NCBI RefSeq assembly: GCF_900112205.1
Contig: NZ_FOKW01000003.1
Coordinates: 1-64,000 of the forward strand
Source of the DNA: Natronobacterium haloterrestre
GTDB lineage: Archaea > Halobacteriota > Halobacteria > Halobacteriales > Natrialbaceae
Length of the DNA: 64,000 nucleotides
Reading direction: 5' to 3'
The stretch's first letter is position 1. The number at the start of each line of letters is the position of its first letter. Below are positions 42,384 to 52,051 of this stretch, piece by piece. The notes under the pieces are model-generated. The model searched no databases. It saw only the letters and a program-made list of their open reading frames with translations, and was not told where the DNA came from. Made by a program: the position numbers and the translations under genes.

Positions 42384-43730
42384 TCAGCCGAGGTCGATCG
42401 GATCGACCTTGAGGTACTCCCGCGCCACGACCGTCGCGTACGACCCCTTCGGAAGCGCGAACGACAGCGCGAGCGGGTCCCGGTCGACCTCGAGGGCGGT
42501 CCGGAGGAGGATCGCGCGCCGGGTACCACTCGAGTAGAACTCGCCCGGAAGATCGAAGTCGCCGGGCGCGAGGTCGAGGTCGTCGAGCACCGCTCGTTCG
42601 ATCTCACCCTGCTCGCCGTCGGCGAGTTCGGTCTCGGTGCCGACCAGCGGCGCGGTGACGAACGCGCGGCCGCGCTCGCAGTGGCGGGTCACCGAGTCGA
42701 CGCGGCGCTCGTCGACGCGCTGGAGCCTGTCGGTGTCCGGCAGGAGGATCTCCTCGGGGACGTCGCCGCCGGTGTCGGCGAAACAGACCACGTCGCCCGC
42801 GACGGGTCGGTCGAACGGCAGGCCACGCTCGAGTCGGCGACTCAGCATCAGGTTGAACGCGTACGACTGGGCGGCGTGGACGAACAGCCGCTGGAGGTTC
42901 GACGGGACCCGCTCGAGGGCGGCCCGGAACTCGTCGGGTCCGGGCTCGCCGTCGCATTCGGCGAGTTCGTGCAGCATCGACCGTTCGTACCGCAGACGGT
43001 TCGGGAACCGCTCGAGGGCTTCCGCCCAGTCGCGGGTCTCCTCGAGGAACGTCCGGGCCGCCTGGGTCCCCTCGGGTTCGGCCTCGGTCGGCCGGCCGAG
43101 GTACGCCATCACCGCGCCCTCCCAGTCGCCGCGGACGACCTCGAGGCCGACCTCGTGAGTGATCGGGCGGCGACTGCCGAACCGCTGCTGGCCGAAGAAG
43201 TTGGGGACGCCGATCTCCCGGGGTTCGCCGTCGCGGCCGCCGAACGCGTGTAACTCGTCGGTGATCCCGTCGGCGTTGTCGGGTTCGGCGGGGTCGCTGA
43301 CGACGACCTCGAAGGCGTTGCCGGCGAGGTCGCCGAACTCGAGGCCTCGTCCCGCCCGGCCGAGTACCTCGATCTCGACGCCGTCGATCTCGGGGAGGTC
43401 GTCCGGGTCGGCCCCGTAGACCGAAAAGAGCTGGGTGGTCACGGCGTACTTGTCCTTCGTGCCGGCCCAGTCGACGCGCTCGCGGGAGATTCCCAGGGCG
43501 TCGGAGAGCCGCGCCGCGAAGTCGTTGGTGTCCCAGCCCCGCAGCGTCGCCCGGAAGACGAGGTGAGGGTAGGCGTCGACGTCCGCGTCGACGGGTTCGG
43601 TCGAGAACCGCTCGAGTTCCCGGACCCGGAACTGGTCGTCGTCCTCGCGAAGGCGGCCGCCGACGCCGTCGGTGTCGCTGACGTAGTACTCGAGGCCGAC
43701 GGCTTGCTCCGTAGGGTGTGCGGGACGCAT
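42384..43730 (-). CDS. truD: tRNA pseudouridine(13) synthase TruD
   Basis: The 448-residue protein has the TruD catalytic motif [13 protein letters not shown] with Asp93, and [10 protein letters not shown] before it, and NFFGQQRFG after it. The large TRUD domain insertion (about 185-330) is present. It isomerises U13 of tRNA. Start ATG 43730 opens [16 protein letters not shown], matching haloarchaeal members. It is transcribed in the opposite direction to rps3ae. Confidence 0.93.
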   Translation of the reverse strand: MRPAHPTEQAVGLEYYVSDTDGVGGRLREDDDQFRVRELERFSTEPVDADVDAYPHLVFRATLRGWDTNDFAARLSDALGISRERVDWAGTKDKYAVTTQLFSVYGADPDDLPEIDGVEIEVLGRAGRGLEFGDLAGNAFEVVVSDPAEPDNADGITDELHAFGGRDGEPREIGVPNFFGQQRFGSRRPITHEVGLEVVRGDWEGAVMAYLGRPTEAEPEGTQAARTFLEETRDWAEALERFPNRLRYERSMLHELAECDGEPGPDEFRAALERVPSNLQRLFVHAAQSYAFNLMLSRRLERGLPFDRPVAGDVVCFADTGGDVPEEILLPDTDRLQRVDERRVDSVTRHCERGRAFVTAPLVGTETELADGEQGEIERAVLDDLDLAPGDFDLPGEFYSSGTRRAILLRTALEVDRDPLALSFALPKGSYATVVAREYLKVDPIDLG

Positions 43731-43864
43731 GGTCGTTGCCGGCGCTTCGGCCGCGGGGGATAAATCGGTTCGTTCTCGTGGCTCCGGAACCCGGTCGCTC
43801 CGGCCGTCACAGTCCGACGTTCTCGGAGGCCGCTCGAGGCGAACCTGACTCGAGGCGACTCGTG

Positions 43865-44122
43865 CTACGCCCCGGTGCCGAGGTCCGCGTCCACCCGAAC
43901 CTCCGAGTCCGTGATCGTCTCGACGTTCTCGCTCGGCACTTCGGCGTCGTCGTCCCCGGCCTCGCCGCGGCCCAGACTCTCCATCCAGGCTTCGGCCAGA
44001 CCAGGATCGAGGTCCACGTACGCGACCTGCCTGTCAGGATCGACTTCCGTAATGATCCCGATCTGTTCGCCCCTGACGTCCATCAGGAACTTGCCCTCGT
44101 CTTCGGTCGAGAGAACTGCCAT
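43865..44122 (-). CDS. PRC-barrel-like small protein
   Basis: The 85-residue protein starts [20 protein letters not shown] and has a small beta-barrel pattern ([20 protein letters not shown]), then a helix and an acidic strand-rich tail. PRC-barrel domains occur in RimM and photosynthesis proteins and bind RNA or protein partners. It lies between pth2 and truD on the same strand, about 40 bp downstream of pth2, consistent with a translation-linked operon. Confidence 0.6.
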   Translation of the reverse strand: MAVLSTEDEGKFLMDVRGEQIGIITEVDPDRQVAYVDLDPGLAEAWMESLGRGEAGDDDAEVPSENVETITDSEVRVDADLGTGA

Positions 44123-44163
44123 CGTCCTCGAGTCGACGCCGCCGACCAAGTAGCTGCTGCCGG

Positions 44164-44502
44164 CTAGAACAACGACAGGTCGCCGGTCACGCGATCGACC
44201 AGGTCCTCCTCTGCGGGACCGACCGCCAGCGCGGTGACGGTCCCGGGCTCGAGTTGCGTGTGCCCCGCGTCGCGGATCAGTGCGTTCGGAATCCCCTTGC
44301 TGTCGGCGATCTCGGAGAGTTCGTGCAGTTGGCGTTCGCTTTCCCCTTTCAGGACGACTTTCTTCTGTCCCCCCTGTTTCCAGCGGTCCTGGGCCCGCCT
44401 GTCGGCCTTCTCGTAGGCCGACAGCGACGCGTGGGCGACCTGTGCGGCGAGCTTTCCCTGGCCCATCCCGACGTCCGTCCGGGCGACGATGGCCTGTTTC
44501 AT
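44164..44502 (-). CDS. pth2: Archaeal peptidyl-tRNA hydrolase 2
   Basis: The 112-residue protein has Pth2 signatures: [33 protein letters not shown] and [20 protein letters not shown]. It frees tRNA from peptidyl-tRNA. ATG 44502 is the conserved start. Upstream of the PRC-barrel gene and truD on the same strand. Confidence 0.93.
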   Translation of the reverse strand: MKQAIVARTDVGMGQGKLAAQVAHASLSAYEKADRRAQDRWKQGGQKKVVLKGESERQLHELSEIADSKGIPNALIRDAGHTQLEPGTVTALAVGPAEEDLVDRVTGDLSLF

Positions 44503-44604
44503 ACCCGTGCTCTCGAGGGCGAACGGTAAAGCAGCGACGATCCCTGTGACGCGGAGCGGGTCGGGAGTCGACACCCCTTTGACGAACGCATCGATAGGGT
44601 AGAT

Positions 44605-45231
44605 ATGGACAACACGCGGCGATCGTTCCTCGCGACGACCACCGCCCTCGCTGCTGGTGTGACTGCGGGCTGTCTGGGAAGCGACGGCGATGGCGACGAT
44701 GACGATACGGTTCCCGAACCGCCGGTCGCCGGCGACCCCGACGCGGACGTGACGGTGACGGTCTACGACGACTTCGCGTGCCCGCACTGTCGGACGTTCA
44801 AACTAGAGATCTACCCGCAGCTGGTGGAGACGTACATCGAACCGGGTCGGATCCGGTTCGAGCAGCGGGACTTCCCCATCCCGGTCGACGACACCTGGTC
44901 GTGGGCGGTCGCCAGCGCGGCCCGCGAAGCCTACGAGAGCGAGGGCGACGAGGCGTTCTGGTCGTTCTCGAGCGCGATCTTCGAACGCCAGATGTCCTAC
45001 TCCTACGACACGATCGAGGGGGTCGCCGAGGAGCAGGGACTCGACGCGGCGGCCGTCCGCGAGGCCGCCGAGGACGTCACGCACCGGTCGACGCTCGAGG
45101 CCGACAAGTCCTACGGACGGGAGAACGGCGTCCGGGGGACACCCGCGATCTTCGTCGACGGCGAGCAGGTCGAACTCCAGGCACTGTCGTTCGAGCGGGT
45201 GTCCGCGCCGATCGACGCGGCCCTCGAGTAA
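44605..45231 (+). CDS. DsbA-like thiol oxidoreductase lipoprotein
   Basis: The 208-residue protein starts [18 protein letters not shown], a Tat-type signal with lipobox Cys23 (TAGC), then an acidic linker and a thioredoxin fold with CPHC at 59-62 and a cis-Pro in [10 protein letters not shown]. It should form or reshuffle disulfides in exported proteins at the outer face of the membrane. Monocistronic. Confidence 0.85.
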   Translation: MDNTRRSFLATTTALAAGVTAGCLGSDGDGDDDDTVPEPPVAGDPDADVTVTVYDDFACPHCRTFKLEIYPQLVETYIEPGRIRFEQRDFPIPVDDTWSWAVASAAREAYESEGDEAFWSFSSAIFERQMSYSYDTIEGVAEEQGLDAAAVREAAEDVTHRSTLEADKSYGRENGVRGTPAIFVDGEQVELQALSFERVSAPIDAALE

Positions 45232-45292
45232 ACTCGAACGAGGGCCGTACCGGATCGAACCGTTTACACCCGCGCCGTTCGACTCGACGGGT

Positions 45293-45889
45293 ATGATCCT
45301 CTCAGACGCGGACATCCTCGATCGACTCGAGGAGGGCGACCTGGTCGTCGAACCGCTCGACGATCCCGAACTGCAGATCCAGCCGGCCAGCATCGACCTG
45401 CGCCTTGGCCGGGAGTTCCTCGAGTTCCAGCGAACGAACATCTCCTGTATCCACCCCGACTCCGAGCAGGAGGTCGACGAGTACGTCAACGAGACGGTCG
45501 TCGACGACGGCGACGACTTCATCCTCCACCCGGGCGACTTCGTGCTCGGGACGACCCACGAACGCGTCGAGATCCCGCCGGACCTGATCGCCCACGTCGA
45601 GGGCCGGTCCTCCCTGGGCCGACTCGCCGTCGTCGTCCACGCCACGGCAGGGCTGTGTGACCCCGGCTACCGCGGCCAGATCACGCTCGAACTCTCGAAC
45701 CTCGGGACCGCGCCGGTCGCGCTCACGCCCGGGATGCGCATCTCCCAGCTGACGTTTACGGAACTCAAAACCGAGGCCGACCGACCCTACGGAAGCGAGC
45801 GTGGGTCGAAGTACCAGGACCAGGACGGCCCGCAGGCCTCCCGCATCCAGGGCGACCACGAGTTCGGCGGCGACCAGCTCGAGGATTGA
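45293..45889 (+). CDS. dcd: dCTP deaminase
   Basis: The 198-residue protein has the Dcd/dUTPase motifs [37 protein letters not shown] (active-site region with Arg, Ser and Glu) and [13 protein letters not shown]. It deaminates dCTP to dUTP for thymidylate synthesis. ATG 45293 is followed directly by the family start MILSDADIL. Confidence 0.93.
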   Translation: MILSDADILDRLEEGDLVVEPLDDPELQIQPASIDLRLGREFLEFQRTNISCIHPDSEQEVDEYVNETVVDDGDDFILHPGDFVLGTTHERVEIPPDLIAHVEGRSSLGRLAVVVHATAGLCDPGYRGQITLELSNLGTAPVALTPGMRISQLTFTELKTEADRPYGSERGSKYQDQDGPQASRIQGDHEFGGDQLED

Positions 45890-45926
45890 AACGGTCCGGC
45901 TCTTTTCGTGTTGCTCGAGTCGGGGG

Positions 45927-46313
45927 CTACTCGACGACGTCGCTTTCCGGGGCCGTCCCGAACCCCGACCGCGAGACGGCGTAGGCACCGACGATTCCGA
46001 GCGCGAGCCCGGCACCGATCGACTGGATCGTGCCGAGGTGGGCGACGACGACGCCGCCCACGACCCCGACGAAGAACCCCGCGCCGAACCCCGTCACGGC
46101 ACCCGCGGCGCGGCGGCGGCCCGGCGGCGAGTCGGGGGTGAAGGCGATACTGACGGCGACCGTCGCGACGAGGCCGGCGAACGTACCGGTGAGCAGACCG
46201 AGCAGCAGTTCGAACTCGACCATCGGGCCGGTGATCACGGTCGTGGCGATACCGATGCCGAGGAACGCGGCGAGGCCGGAGACGAGCGCGAGTACGGCGG
46301 CTTTGGCGGACAT
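45927..46313 (-). CDS. Four-helix membrane protein, unknown (DUF5518-like)
   Basis: The 128-residue protein has four hydrophobic segments (about 5-27, 32-58, 70-92, 96-112) rich in Gly and Val, the style of small haloarchaeal membrane proteins I recall as DUF5518. No motif suggests an activity. It is divergent from thiR, with a 110-bp gap between them. Confidence 0.55.
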   Translation of the reverse strand: MSAKAAVLALVSGLAAFLGIGIATTVITGPMVEFELLLGLLTGTFAGLVATVAVSIAFTPDSPPGRRRAAGAVTGFGAGFFVGVVGGVVVAHLGTIQSIGAGLALGIVGAYAVSRSGFGTAPESDVVE

Positions 46314-46423
46314 CGATCGTCTGGACGGTCATCCCGAGGCCCGATAAGTGTGGATCTTTTCGGTCCGCACTCGTCGGCCCGAGGGCCAACAAGTTATCCC
46401 CTGGGCGGGCGTAGGGCCGTTGA

Positions 46424-47323
46424 ATGCAATTCGTCGAGGAAATCGTCGTCGACGAGTTCCTGCCGACCGTCCGGTCGATGCTGGCCGGGAAACTCCGCGA
46501 GCAGGGACTCACCCAGAGCGAAGTCGCCGAAGTGCTCGGAATCAGCCAGAGCGCGGTCTCGAAGTACGCTCACGGCGACGTTACGATCAACGATCGCATC
46601 GCCGAGGACGAACGCGTCGACGCCCTCGTCGAGGACCTCGGAGAGGGGCTCGCCGCCGGCGACGTGACGCCGGTCCAGGCGCTGATCGAGATCGAGGTCC
46701 TGATCCGCGACCTCGAGAGCGGCGGCGACCTGCTGGCCCAGCTCCACGAGGAGGCGGTCCCGGAACTCGCCGATCACGGCTCGGGCTTTCGCGTTCACGA
46801 CCCCGAGAGCGACCTGCGGACCAGCGAACGGGTTCTCTCGTCGCTGCGGCGCGGGCTCCGCATCCTCGAGAACGCGAGCGGGTTCGCACGACTGATCCCC
46901 GCGGTGGGGTCGAACCTCGTCGCCTGCACGCCGGACGCCGAGGACGTCGACGACGTCGCCGGGGTTCCCGGGCGGATCTTCGACGTGAAAGGACAGACGA
47001 CGGTGCCGTCCGACCCCGAGTTCGGCGTCTCCGAACACGTCGCGACCGTCCTGCTCGCGGCGCGGGAACACGGCACGGACGCCGCGGCGGCGATCAACAT
47101 CGCGTACGATCCCGACCTGCTGGCGGCCCTCTCCGATGCGGGCCACGTCACCGCGGAATTCGACGAGGCGGACGACGTCGCCTCGAGCGTCGGCGCGGCC
47201 ATCGAGGAGCAACCGGAGGCGACGGTGCTCTACCAGACCGGCGGGATGGGGATCGAGCCGCTGATCTACGTTCTCGGGACGGACGCGGAGTCGGTCGCGG
47301 ACACCGTGCGGTCGCTGCTGTAA
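46424..47323 (+). CDS. thiR: HTH-ThiN transcriptional regulator of thiamine genes
   Basis: The 299-residue protein has an N-terminal HTH (LTQSEVAEVLGISQSAVSKY, about 29-48) followed by a ThiN domain (about 120-299) that in other proteins binds thiamine phosphate (RIFDVKGQTTVPSDPEFGVS, VLYQTGGMGIEPLIYVLG). ThiR of Haloferax represses thiamine genes such as thi4 and thiC. A thi4 gene lies about 5 kb away in this window. The next gene begins directly at its stop codon. Confidence 0.85.
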   Translation: MQFVEEIVVDEFLPTVRSMLAGKLREQGLTQSEVAEVLGISQSAVSKYAHGDVTINDRIAEDERVDALVEDLGEGLAAGDVTPVQALIEIEVLIRDLESGGDLLAQLHEEAVPELADHGSGFRVHDPESDLRTSERVLSSLRRGLRILENASGFARLIPAVGSNLVACTPDAEDVDDVAGVPGRIFDVKGQTTVPSDPEFGVSEHVATVLLAAREHGTDAAAAINIAYDPDLLAALSDAGHVTAEFDEADDVASSVGAAIEEQPEATVLYQTGGMGIEPLIYVLGTDAESVADTVRSLL

Positions 47324-48010
47324 ATGAGTGCGAGCGAGAGTCCCGGATCCGCACAGGAGTTCTACGGCCGCTGGGCGGCCCTCTACGACCTGATCGCGCG
47401 GAAAACCCCCGGCGTCCCGCACCTCCGCCGCCGGGCCGCCGCGGCCTGCCGGCTCGAGCCCGGCGACACGGTCGTCGAGATGGGCTGTGGCACCGGCGCG
47501 AACCTCCCCTCTCTCCGCGAGGCGGTCGGCCCCGAGGGGACCGTGATCGGAGTCGACTTCACGGGCCCCGTGCTCGAGCGGGCCCGCGACCTGGTGAGCG
47601 GGTACGACAACGTCCACGTTGTCCGGGGTGACGCGACGCGACCGCCGCTCAACGGGGCGGCGGACGTCGACGCCGTCCTCGCGACGTTCGTCGTCGGCAT
47701 GCTCGAGGACCCGGCCGGCGCGGTCGACGACTGGTGTGACATGGTCGGCGACGGCCACGTCGTCCTCGCGAACGCGGCTCGGAACGACGGCGGAGAGTGG
47801 TACGCGCCCGCGGTCAACGCCGCCTTCCGGGCGATCGTCGTGCTCTCGACTCCGCCCACCACTCGGCTTCGGTACGAGGACGATCCGACCGGTCGGCTGG
47901 ACGCGAAGATCGACGCCGCTCACGGGCGGCTGCGGGAGCGCTCGAGCGCGGTCGCCGACGAGCGCCACCTCTTCGGCGTGGTGCGGCTGACCGGTGGACG
48001 GCTCGGGTGA
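47324..48010 (+). CDS. Class I SAM-dependent methyltransferase
   Basis: The 228-residue protein has motif I VVEMGCGTGANLP (50-62) and motif II VIGVDFTGPVLERARD, as in UbiE/MerT-like small-molecule methyltransferases. Substrate unknown. It starts at the base after the thiR stop, so it is translated from the same mRNA. Confidence 0.8.
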   Translation: MSASESPGSAQEFYGRWAALYDLIARKTPGVPHLRRRAAAACRLEPGDTVVEMGCGTGANLPSLREAVGPEGTVIGVDFTGPVLERARDLVSGYDNVHVVRGDATRPPLNGAADVDAVLATFVVGMLEDPAGAVDDWCDMVGDGHVVLANAARNDGGEWYAPAVNAAFRAIVVLSTPPTTRLRYEDDPTGRLDAKIDAAHGRLRERSSAVADERHLFGVVRLTGGRLG

Positions 48011-48040
48011 GAGGAACGGTACCCTGATCTGCGCTAGACG

Positions 48041-48457
48041 CTAGGCCGACGCCTCGACCGCGCCGGACATCTCGAGGGCCTCACGTGTTTCCTCGGGAAG
48101 CGGCGACGGCCCCTTCGAGTCGGGATCGACGTGGACCATCGTCGTCTCCGCGGTCGCCGCGACCTCGCCGTCGCCGACCCGGATCTCGTACTCCATGGTA
48201 CAGCTCGAGTCGCCCAGCCGGGAGACCCACAGCGCGACTTCGGGATCGTCACCCTTGACGATCGGTCGTCGGTAGTCGATCTCGAGGTTCGCGATGACGA
48301 AGTTGATCTCCTCGGGTGCGACGTCGAGGGCCGCCTCGAGGTAGTCGGTACGGGCGGCCTCGAGGTAGCTCGCGTAGACCGCGTGGTTGACGTGATCCAG
48401 CGGGTCGAGATCGCGATAGCGAACGACGATATCGGTCGTGAACTCGGACTCGCTCAT
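48041..48457 (-). CDS. Hotdog-fold acyl-CoA thioesterase
   Basis: The 138-residue protein has the 4HBT motif VRYRDLDPLDHVNHAVYASY (12-31), which carries the catalytic Asp and the loop over the CoA thioester, and TMEYEIRVGDGEVAATAETT as the later hotdog strands. It should hydrolyse acyl-CoA. ATG 48457 is favoured as it puts the motif at the usual distance. Confidence 0.82.
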   Translation of the reverse strand: MSESEFTTDIVVRYRDLDPLDHVNHAVYASYLEAARTDYLEAALDVAPEEINFVIANLEIDYRRPIVKGDDPEVALWVSRLGDSSCTMEYEIRVGDGEVAATAETTMVHVDPDSKGPSPLPEETREALEMSGAVEASA

Positions 48458-48547
48458 CGTGTGTCGGGACTCGGCTGAGAGAAAAGAGGGTACCGGTTCC
48501 GGCACTCGGCACTCCCTGATCGAAATCGACGGTATCGGCTTCGCTCG

Positions 48548-49354
48548 CTACTCGTACAGCCGTGCGTGCTCGGCACAGAACTCCGGCTCGTGCAGTTGCG
48601 CGCGGAGCAGGTCCTCGTGGTAGTGGGCGTTGTAGAGTCGGCATCCCTCCCGTTCGCAAAACGCCTCGCCCGTCTCGAGGTAGTGGTACGCCTGCAGGAC
48701 GTACCCCTTCAGGGCGTCGGTGGTTCGCGGATCGTCCTCGATCAGGAACTCCCCCTCGACCTGATTCTCGAGGACCTCGCGGGGTGGCGTATCACCCGAG
48801 AGGAGGGCGTGACGTTGCTTTTCCTGGTAGTACTCCTCGGGCTTTGCCGGCGCCTCGTAGAGCCCGGGCACCGACACGAGCGCGGGTTGACCGAGCACGT
48901 TCACCCGCTTGTGCCAGCGGCCGTCGTGGTCCCCCCAGGTGCCGATCGCCCGGTCCAGAATCGGGACGTGCAACCGCTCGAGGCCGCGTTCCCCGTCCGG
49001 GAGGGCGCTGTTGAGCGCCCGCTGGACGGCGACGCCGTCGTAGAGGACGCCGCCCGCCCGTTCGGGGTTCTCGAGGGCGCGTTCCTCGTACCGGATCGTC
49101 CCGAGCATCGTGTTGCCCGTCTCGCGGTCGTACGGCGAGGTGATCCGAGCGGCGGCGAACCGCTCCGGGAGGTCGTCGTTTCGGTGAACCTCGAGGAACC
49201 GATCCCGGACCTCGATCTCGGCGTCGACGCGGCCCGCGAGCCAGTCCGCGATCTCGTCCGTGTCTACGACTCCGTCCTGCCCCGCCCGCTCCGGGCGCTC
49301 GCTATCCCCGTCCGCGACGGTCTTCGGGCGATAGAGCGTGACTCGATCGACCAT
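48548..49354 (-). CDS. Putative DUF6775/DUF7001-type protein with C-terminal metal-site cysteines
   Basis: The 268-residue protein contains ERLHVPILDRAIGTWGDHDG, YEAPAKPEEYYQEKQRH and a C-terminal ETGEAFCEREGCRLYNAHYHEDL...EFCAEHARLYE. The last part holds three cysteines and four histidines (CEREGC, HYHED, FCAEH), a likely zinc site. I recall similar haloarchaeal and methanogen proteins as DUF6775/DUF7001, called putative metallopeptidases, but no HExxH is visible. A promoter element with TACAACTAGGT lies just upstream of ATG 49354. Confidence 0.45.
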   Translation of the reverse strand: MVDRVTLYRPKTVADGDSERPERAGQDGVVDTDEIADWLAGRVDAEIEVRDRFLEVHRNDDLPERFAAARITSPYDRETGNTMLGTIRYEERALENPERAGGVLYDGVAVQRALNSALPDGERGLERLHVPILDRAIGTWGDHDGRWHKRVNVLGQPALVSVPGLYEAPAKPEEYYQEKQRHALLSGDTPPREVLENQVEGEFLIEDDPRTTDALKGYVLQAYHYLETGEAFCEREGCRLYNAHYHEDLLRAQLHEPEFCAEHARLYE

Positions 49355-49411
49355 GTAGTACCTAGTTGTACCACACGGTGAATCAGTTGCGGTCCCGCCC
49401 GGTTCCGCGAA

Positions 49412-50302
49412 TCAGTCCGCGAGAAACGCCGGACCGTCGACGGCCGCCGTCTCGGCGTCCCGCCAGGAGTGGGCGGGCTCCCAGCCGAGGTCACGGCGCG
49501 CTTTCGCCGTCGAGAACGCCGACTCCTCGCCCTCGAGGGCGCAGTCCTCGGGGAGGTCGCCGAAGGCGGCCTCGATCGTCTCGGTGGTCGGCCGCCCGAG
49601 GTAGTTCTCCGCGGCCATCGCGTGGTAGGCCTCGTGGCCGTCGACGTCGGCCTCGAGGGCGGCCTCGACGATCGAGACGACGTCGCGGACGTCGACGTAC
49701 GACCAGAAGTGGCCGGCGGGGTCGGCCGTTTCGGGGTCGAACGCCTCCCGTTCGTCCGCGGTGTGGTACTCCCCAGGGTACTGGATCCACGACGGGCGGA
49801 TCGAGGCGACCGAGATGCCGTGTTTCCGGACCGTCTTCGCGGCGAGTTCCTCGCCGACGAGCTTCGAGGTCCCGTAGCCGTCCTCGGGTCGCTGGGGGTG
49901 GGCCTCGTCGATCGGGAGATAGTCGGGAAGGAACGGCTCCGCGGCGAAGGCCGTTCCGTAGAGGCTCTCGCTCGAGGTCCAGACCACGTCCGCGCCGGCC
50001 CGGCCCGCGGCCTCGAAGACGTGGTAGGCCGTCTCGACGTTGGTCAGGAACGTCTCCGTCCCCGTCGTCTCGCCCATGCGGGGAATTCCCGCGGCGTGGA
50101 CTACGGCGTCGGGATCGTGCGCGAGGATGGCCTCCCAGGCCTGCCCCTGCTCGGCGAGGTCCACCGCGAGGAAAGAGGCGTTCTCGTGCTCGCCCGCCGG
50201 CCGCTCGAGGTCGAGTCCGAGAACCTCGTGGCCCTCGCTCGCGAAGTGGTCGACGATCCAACTGCCAGCGCCGCCGGTCGCACCGGTGACGACGATCTTC
50301 AT
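49412..50302 (-). CDS. NAD-dependent epimerase/dehydratase
   Basis: The 296-residue protein has the Rossmann motif VVTGATGGAGSWI (4-16), the active-site Tyr and Lys in YGTSK (143-147) and a Ser in TSSES (about 109-113), the extended SDR layout. It should act on a nucleotide sugar. ATG 50302 opens MKIVVTGA, the family start. Substrate cannot be read from sequence. Confidence 0.85.
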   Translation of the reverse strand: MKIVVTGATGGAGSWIVDHFASEGHEVLGLDLERPAGEHENASFLAVDLAEQGQAWEAILAHDPDAVVHAAGIPRMGETTGTETFLTNVETAYHVFEAAGRAGADVVWTSSESLYGTAFAAEPFLPDYLPIDEAHPQRPEDGYGTSKLVGEELAAKTVRKHGISVASIRPSWIQYPGEYHTADEREAFDPETADPAGHFWSYVDVRDVVSIVEAALEADVDGHEAYHAMAAENYLGRPTTETIEAAFGDLPEDCALEGEESAFSTAKARRDLGWEPAHSWRDAETAAVDGPAFLAD

Positions 50303-50361
50303 GCAGGAGGGCTACGTTCGAACCGCGAAAACGGTGTGGGTTCGCGACCGTACTGGCGGCG

Positions 50362-51873
50362 TTACTCCACGTCGACCCGTCCGACGTGGCCGGCGGCCTC
50401 GTGGGGGATACAGCAGAACTCGTGGGTACCCGTGGCCTCGAACGTCCGGACGTACGAGTGCCCCGAGACGACGGCCCCGCGGCCGTCTTTCCAGCCCTCG
50501 CGGGCCGCGTCCTCGTCCTCGAAGCCGCCCGACGCCCAGTAGGCGGCCCCGTCCGGAACCCCGTCCTCGTAGGCCGTGACGGTGTGGGGTTCGCCCTCCA
50601 CGTGTTCGAAGGCGACGGTCTCGCCGGCCTCGATCGTCAGTTCCTCGGGTTCGAAGCTCGCGGCGTGCATCTCCACGACGTGGTCGGCGTCGTCTGGGAC
50701 GCCCTCCACGACGTTCGGGCCACCCTCGAGATCGTCGTGATCGCCGTGGCCGTGCTCGCCGTCGTGACCGCCGCCGTCGCCCGATGCCTTCTCGAGCGCA
50801 CCGGCGACGGCGAACTGTGCCCGCAACGCGGCGTCGGCGAACTCGGCCATCGCCTCGTCGACGCCCTCGTCGGCCGACAGGGCGTCTGCAACGGCCTCGA
50901 GTTCGCCCTCGAAGGCCTCGTAGGTGTCGTGGTCGGCCGCCCCGACGGCGTCGTGGGCGCGGGAGGCTTCGAACCGGGCGAGGGCCCCGCGGGCGACGTC
51001 GGCGGCCGTTTCCGGCTCGACCCCCTCGAGCGAGGCGAGAACCGCCGCGTCCCAGGCGCGTGCCTGCATCGCCGAGAGGGTGGCCGCGTGGGCCGCCGCG
51101 TCGTCCTCCGAGAGCACGTACGCCGCGTCGAACGCGGCCGTGATCGCGGCGTCGGCACCCTCCTCGAGCGCCTCGAGGTCCTCGTCCTCTGCGGCCTCCT
51201 CGAGTCCGGGGAGTTCGCCCTCGAAGGCGGCGTACAGGTCCCCGTCGGCCGCGCTGACCTCGTCGTGGACGATCGAGTTCTCCCAGCGCTCGTCGGTCTC
51301 GTGGGCGATCTCCGCCGCCCCGTCGAACTCACCCGCGATTCCGAGCGTCGCCACGTCGGCGATCCGTGCAGCGAACAGCCCCATGTCGAACGCCAGGGCG
51401 TTCCGGTGTGAGAGGCGCTGTCGCTGTGCCTCCCGGAGCTGTTCGTCGGCAATTTCGGCCTCCGTGTGGGCGCGCTCGAGGTCCTCCTCGTCGAGGGCCT
51501 CGAGTCGCAGTTCCTCGAGGGCCTCCTCGAACTCCTCGTAGGCGTCGTGGTCGGTCTCCTCGAGTTGCTCGTGTGCGCCCCACTCGTCGGTCGCGGCCTC
51601 GAACCGGGCGAGCGTGTCGCCCGTGACGGCCGCGCCGACCGAGAACTCCTCGGCGATCCCCAGCGCGAGCGCGTCGTCGACGCGCGACCGGATGGCGTTC
51701 CACTCGGCCGCAACCCCGAGTTCGGCACCGAGGGCGTCCTCGGTCCCGTCATCGTCGTCCTCCTCGTCGGGACTCTCCTCGGCCGCTTCCGCGCCGGAGT
51801 CGTCGGTACAGCCCGCCATGCTCGTCCCCGTTACCGCTGCGGCGACCGCCAGTACGTTCCGTCTCGTTGGCAT
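50362..51873 (-). CDS. DUF5059-type lipoprotein with C-terminal cupredoxin domain
   Basis: The 503-residue protein has a Tat-like signal and lipobox (MPTRRNVLAVAAAVT, Cys22 in MAGC), a long helical region of acidic repeats (about 45-360, recurring VADVA-, FEASR- and DTYEAFEGEL-type phrases) and a C-terminal cupredoxin with His in EPHTV and Cys488/His491 in CIPHEAAGH. Halocyanins have Met at the position of His496, so the copper site may be altered. It is likely an extracytoplasmic electron carrier or metal-binding protein. A DtxR-type operator lies right at the start codon, so it is probably iron-regulated. Confidence 0.75.
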   Translation of the reverse strand: MPTRRNVLAVAAAVTGTSMAGCTDDSGAEAAEESPDEEDDDDGTEDALGAELGVAAEWNAIRSRVDDALALGIAEEFSVGAAVTGDTLARFEAATDEWGAHEQLEETDHDAYEEFEEALEELRLEALDEEDLERAHTEAEIADEQLREAQRQRLSHRNALAFDMGLFAARIADVATLGIAGEFDGAAEIAHETDERWENSIVHDEVSAADGDLYAAFEGELPGLEEAAEDEDLEALEEGADAAITAAFDAAYVLSEDDAAAHAATLSAMQARAWDAAVLASLEGVEPETAADVARGALARFEASRAHDAVGAADHDTYEAFEGELEAVADALSADEGVDEAMAEFADAALRAQFAVAGALEKASGDGGGHDGEHGHGDHDDLEGGPNVVEGVPDDADHVVEMHAASFEPEELTIEAGETVAFEHVEGEPHTVTAYEDGVPDGAAYWASGGFEDEDAAREGWKDGRGAVVSGHSYVRTFEATGTHEFCCIPHEAAGHVGRVDVE

Positions 51874-51874
51874 A

Positions 51875-51894
51875 GTTTTAGGTCAGCCTAAAAC
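51875..51894. promoter_or_regulatory. DtxR/IdeR-type iron box
   Basis: GTTTTAGGTCAGCCTAAAAC is an 8-bp perfect inverted repeat (GTTTTAGG / CCTAAAAC) around TCAG. It matches the TTTTAGG..CCTAAAA operator that haloarchaeal DtxR-family (SirR/Idr) repressors bind. It is one base from ATG 51873 of the DUF5059 gene, so it would overlap the transcription start and block expression with metal-bound repressor. The only DtxR-family gene in this window is at 60614-61048. Confidence 0.75.
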
Positions 51895-52051
51895 AGTAGT
51901 ATGGGTTTCGGTCGTTCCCACGAACTGGGCAGAGCCGACAGAACGAGTCAGCGTAGGATCGCTTTCGACGCCGTCCGCAGAAAGGTTTCGGTCGCGGTCC
52001 GCGTGAACCGGCGAATTGCGGACGAAAGCGGTGGGCTGGCGATCGCTCGTC

